In this document: positions 60,272-64,000 of the stretch, piece after piece
Position numbering within the stretch: the stretch's first letter is position 1
Layout: each line of letters opens with the position of its first letter
DNA from: Tetradesmus obliquus
Taxonomy: Eukaryota; Chlorophyta; Chlorophyceae; Sphaeropleales; Scenedesmaceae
Reading direction: 5' to 3'
DNA: 64,000 nucleotides
Assembly (NCBI GenBank): GCA_030272155.1
Contig: CP126197.1
Coordinates: forward strand, 620,001-684,000
The notes under the pieces: generated by a model
The model's database searches: none
What the model saw: only the letters and a program-made list of their open reading frames with translations
What the model was told of the DNA's origin: nothing
Made by a program: the position numbers and the translations under genes

Positions 60272-63200
60272 TCAAGCATCGCAGGTAGAAATCGCAATGT
60301 AAGAGTATTGCTCCTCCAGCGGGTATGATATGGCAGAAGGATCTTGACTGGATGGGCTTGCTGAGCGCTGGAAAGTCGTAGCAAAGTCGTACCTCACATA
60401 CACAACTACGCTGGAATCGCCCTGTGCTCGGCCCAACACCGCCAGCGTTGAGCATGTTGAGCTGCAGGCTATGTCATAGACCTGCAGGAACATGTCTGTC
60501 AGCTGCTGCCAAGTCGAGCCTGCATCCGTGCTGACCCACAACATGCCTTTGCGCTGCATGATGCCTGCAGCCACAACGTAGCTGCCGTCACGTGATGCTG
60601 TGATTGAGCCAGACAGTTTGGAGCCCAGGTCACGCCGCACCCAATCAAGGCCTCCATTGCTGCTGGTGTAGATGCTGCCGTTGTTCATACCAGCGCTGCC
60701 ATCAGGCAACCAAATCACCTGGGATCTATACCACACTGCAGCTATGCGGGTGCCATCCGCACTCACTGTCACACCCTTCATATAGCCAGAGCCATCTTCA
60801 CCTCCTGTGCTAGCAGCCGGGGTCCGCTGAGCCCAGTTCTGCCCGCCGTCCTCACTTATGTACAGTACCTTGTTTAAATTCTCGATTTCGGAAGAAAACC
60901 CATCAGCAGCAGCCCATGCAACCACTTTACTGCCGCCGCCATTCATCGCATCATACATGCTTGCAGGTTCATTGCCCCTCGTGATGTCTGCAACTGACAG
61001 CGCCTGCCTCCAAGTGTAGCTCCCATCTCCGCTGCCATCGCCAATAAACACCGCATTGTTGGTGCCAACGGCCACGCGGGTGCCGGCATCATTTGTGGCA
61101 AGTGCCCAAGGTGGTTGTTGTTTCTGGCGAGCTGGGCTCGCTGGATCGTCAACATAGCTCCACGTAACGCCTGCATCCGTGCTGGTGTACAGACCGAATG
61201 GTGCGGCGCCAAAACGCGCACTGCGTATTGCGAGCTGCCTGGTGCCTGAGCATGACATTGCCACAGGGCCCCACCTTCCAGCGGGAGCAGAACCAGGAGC
61301 TCTCCAAAAGTACCCAGCATCTGCAGAAACAGCCAAGTTTGATCCCAGAGCGTTTTTGTTTGTTTGTGAATACCACTGTGGCAGGCCAACCAGCATCCGC
61401 TGTCCAGATGCCAACTCCGCAGAATTAGGCGCGGGGCTTGGGGATGGGCTGGGTTTAGGAGGCACTAACTGGCAGCTGCCGCTGGGTGAGCCCCAAACAC
61501 CATCCAGGCATGTTGCGTTGACTGCACCCACAGCAGCAAAGCCAGCTGCGCAGCCTGCGGCAGTGCAGCTGCTGCCGCTTGATGTGCTAGTGCCACACTT
61601 CCATGCTGCATTTGGCAGCAGTGAGGCCGGTGGATTGTTTCTGCACGCTACAAAAACATGGCAGCAACGAGCGCGGCCATAGGTTGGCGGACGCAACAAG
61701 GAGAGTGAAATGCACTGTGGTGCGTGCCGGTGGCTGAGTGACAGCAAATTAGCTACATATGTATGTACCTGCACAACAGCAGGACATAGCTGTGCATGTT
61801 TGCTGCAGCTACATATCCCCTAGTCAGCATGAAACTGAGGTGTGTGTCATATCTGATTCGCGCCACACACTGGGATGTACAACAACTGCAATGCGCCACA
61901 CACTAAGATGGAACTTAGGAGTGTGTAATATCTCATTCGCGTCAGCCCACCGACCCCATTAATGTTACTCTAAGCGCAGGAGGGTTCGGTGAAGGACAGC
62001 GACTGACATAGGTCAGCAGCCAAGCACCTGTCGCACCGCACACCCTAAAAGGCCCCTTGCTGGCTGCTGATAGCACGGGCATGTATCCAAGGTTTGAGGA
62101 GACAAAGTCAGCCAAAATGTTGGATGCAGCCAAAGCCGTTGCAGGAGGAGAGAGGATCGACAATGTGACTGCGTCACTCAGCAGCTTGATCAGCCGTGAA
62201 TTGACTTGTGTGCTGTACAGAGCGCAGCCAGCTGACGCGGCATCCTTGAACAGACCTTGCTGCAGCCTGGCGACAATTTCAGCTCTGATCGCTGCAGCGC
62301 CAGCACTGCTTGCAGGATTTGGCCCATAGGCAAGTCCAAACGTGTAGCTGGATGGCATGATGGAGGCACTGCCATAAGCCACCCTCACATTGCCATTGAT
62401 GCCCCATGAGGCGCCCCAGCTGCACAGGCAGAACAGCGGCACCGTGACGGACAACTCAAAAAATAATATCATACGACAGTAGTACGTTGACCAGTGCTGC
62501 AATGGTCGAGCATCACCAGTCATACGATGTAAGGCTCGCGTGGTGAGTAGCAGCAACTGACTGAACATAGGGTCAGCTTTTCCGGTGGGTCACTGTACAA
62601 CCTCAGCTGCTTGCCAGCAGCGCACACACTGCTGGCCACCCTCACCTGTTTTTGCACAACCACGAGCCTTCACCTAGCTGGCCAACACTGTCGCTCCATC
62701 TGCACAGCCAACAAGCATGAGAATGTTAGTCAAACAACTGATTGGAGCGACTGCCACAGCCGAGTCTGTTCATACCGTGTGATGTGCACTGGCGTGCAGG
62801 CACCAATCCAGGCCATAAAACCCAACACACGTCATGAAGTGACTGATCAGTCACGCAAGTATGCTACATAACGTTATAGTGGTTAGGCGGGTTACAACAA
62901 TGCGCTAGGTCAGCTGCTCATGTTGCATAGCCGGCAGCGCAAGTTGCCTGCTGGCAAAGCTCACCCGTAGCAGAATAATGCATGCAACTCAGGCTCAGTG
63001 CCATCTGTGATGTCACTGGGGTCATACACAGCCCCAGCTGCTTTTCCATCATAACGCTTGAAGCTGTCCGTTGGGCCAAATGCCTTTGAAGTGAGGACGC
63101 CCCCATTGAGCATGATCTGCTGCTTGACTTTGGCCATGGTGTCCAGGGAGTTTCCATCATAAGCCATACTGAAGTCTTCTTCTGCGGCCAGTGTTTGCAC

Positions 63201-64000
63201 ACGTGTGCAGCATGTGCGGCGGGTGAGACAGGGCATACCCAGTGATCTCCATGCGCAGCAAAGTTCGCAAAATACAATGCTGCACATGACTGGCATTTCA
63301 GCTCATGAGTGGCCATGGCTTCATTGCGCTCAAAGGTGGTACATGCCCGTCCCACGCCGTCATCAGACTGCAAGCATGCAGTCACGAGTTGCCTTGAGCC
63401 GTCAAAGGGCACTTGGTGCAATGTGAGGTTATCCTGAGTACGCAGGTGGGAATGAATGAATGAATGAGCTACGCGTGGTGTGTTAAAACTCGCCACCCGC
63501 GTAAGTTAAGGGAGGGTGTGTGTGTGACGATGAGGATACCCCATGCGCCTTCACACACGCAGGTGGGTGGCATGTCTGCAGGCATACCGGGCGTTGGTGT
63601 CCATTCCCAGTCCATTAAGACCCTCCACTGTGAATTACCTGATTAAGATGCAGCTGCAGCTGCAGCTGCAGCTGCATCTTAATCAGGTCTGCATCTTGAT
63701 CAGGTCGACAACATTTCACAACGGGCATGCTTGAACCTAGCACAGAGTACATATGCATGTTTGTAACCTACGTGCTATGTGCGTTGAGTGCAGTGCTGCA
63801 GCATCATCCCACCTGCAGGCAGCTGCGAAGGGCAGCCACGTGCTCTGAGGCAGTCCAGGGGAGGGCCGGGCCCTGCATTGTATGCATAGCAGCTGCGAGG
63901 TGCGAGCCCACTGATGCGGCCGGAAGCCACCTGCCTGAGAATGCCCTCTAAGTCTGCTCCTGCATCGCAGTTCACCCTCGGCTCCATCCTGTGGTTGCAA
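60272..64000 (-). CDS. Papain-like cysteine peptidase with CCP-like module and Asp-box beta-propeller (5' end outside window)
   Basis: Exons in the window: from beyond 64000 to 63813, 63181-62965, 62699-62646, 62419 to about 61970, and about 61650-60272. The peptidase part reads VKQQIMLNGGVLTS, then ELHALFCYG (catalytic His), then WLCKNSWGASWG (catalytic Asn), typical of C1A peptidases; the Asn lies in a tiny 54-base exon. The active-site Cys must be right of the window. After it comes a Cys-rich CCP-like module (WKCGTSTSSGSSC...CLDGVWGSPSGSC), a Pro/Ser linker (PKPSPSPSPAP) and about 380 residues with four Asp boxes (STDAGVTW, SEDGGQNW, SSNGGLDW, STDAGSTW), hence a sialidase-like or sortilin-like propeller. 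Probably secreted or vacuolar; the propeller may bind glycans. The junction near 61970-61650 is not resolved. Confidence 0.85.
63637..63688. repeat. Perfect 52-base palindrome
   Basis: The arms run 63637-63662 and 63663-63688 with no spacer and no mismatch; the outer parts are ACCTGATTAAGATG and its complement, the centre is alternating CAGCTG. A degenerate relative (CTGCATCTTGATCAGGT) follows at 63689-63705. It lies in an intron of the peptidase gene. Confidence 0.97.

Noticed and set aside
63181-63466. Extra peptidase exon reading DNLTLHQVPFDGSRQLV on the minus strand
   Set aside because: The upstream exon ends with one leftover base, which would create an immediate stop here; joining 63813 to 63181 keeps phase and gives the expected family sequence.

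Overview
The window is nuclear DNA of a green alga (Chlorophyta). The evidence is: genes with many short introns that follow GT-AG rules, very abundant CAG/CTG triplets coding for poly-Gln and poly-Ala, a flagellar outer-arm dynein heavy chain, a plant-type BIN4 homologue, and TGTAA-like 3' signals. A Sphaeropleales/Volvocales-type chlorophyte is my best guess, from sequence style only. All three stop codons appear to have their standard meaning.

Layout, left to right: (1) 0.5-4.5 kb, plus strand, an alpha/beta hydrolase for which a complete 5-exon, 374-residue model can be read. (2) 6.2-9.7 kb, minus, a Gln/Ala-rich coiled-coil protein. (3) 11.2-12.2 kb, plus, a weakly supported hypothetical gene. 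(4) 14.6-18.7 kb, minus, a secreted SGNH-hydrolase-like protein (7 exons, 629 residues). (5) 19.7-21.4 kb, minus, a GT-A-fold glycosyltransferase (3 exons, 365 residues). (6) 22.5-52.7 kb, minus, one giant outer-arm dynein heavy chain of the beta (DNAH9/11/17) class. A tRNA-Val(CAC) and a 2.5 kb repeat-rich insert sit in one of its introns. (7) 53.8-56.4 kb, minus, a BIN4 homologue, divergent from (8) 56.9-59.4 kb, plus, a TANGO2 homologue. (9) 60.3 kb to beyond the right edge, minus, a papain-like cysteine peptidase joined to a CCP-like module and an Asp-box beta-propeller; its 5' end is outside the window.

The most unusual signal is not a gene. In at least two firmly modelled genes, and probably two more, pieces of exon spanning a splice junction or the stop codon have been tandemly copied into the adjacent intron or 3' flank. 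In the hydrolase every exon from the third on has its own array: six copies of the nucleophile-elbow exon end, four of the next exon start, four of the next, and about five of the C-terminal end. The SGNH gene has five copies of the exon end that carries its catalytic Asp/His, and several copies of its C-terminus. This looks like intron and 3'-flank growth by tandem duplication across exon boundaries, leaving serial splice sites.

The genes form no single pathway. The SGNH protein and the glycosyltransferase, neighbours on one strand, may both act on cell-surface or wall glycans. BIN4 (nuclear, topoisomerase VI/endocycle) and TANGO2 share an intergenic region of about 490 bp.
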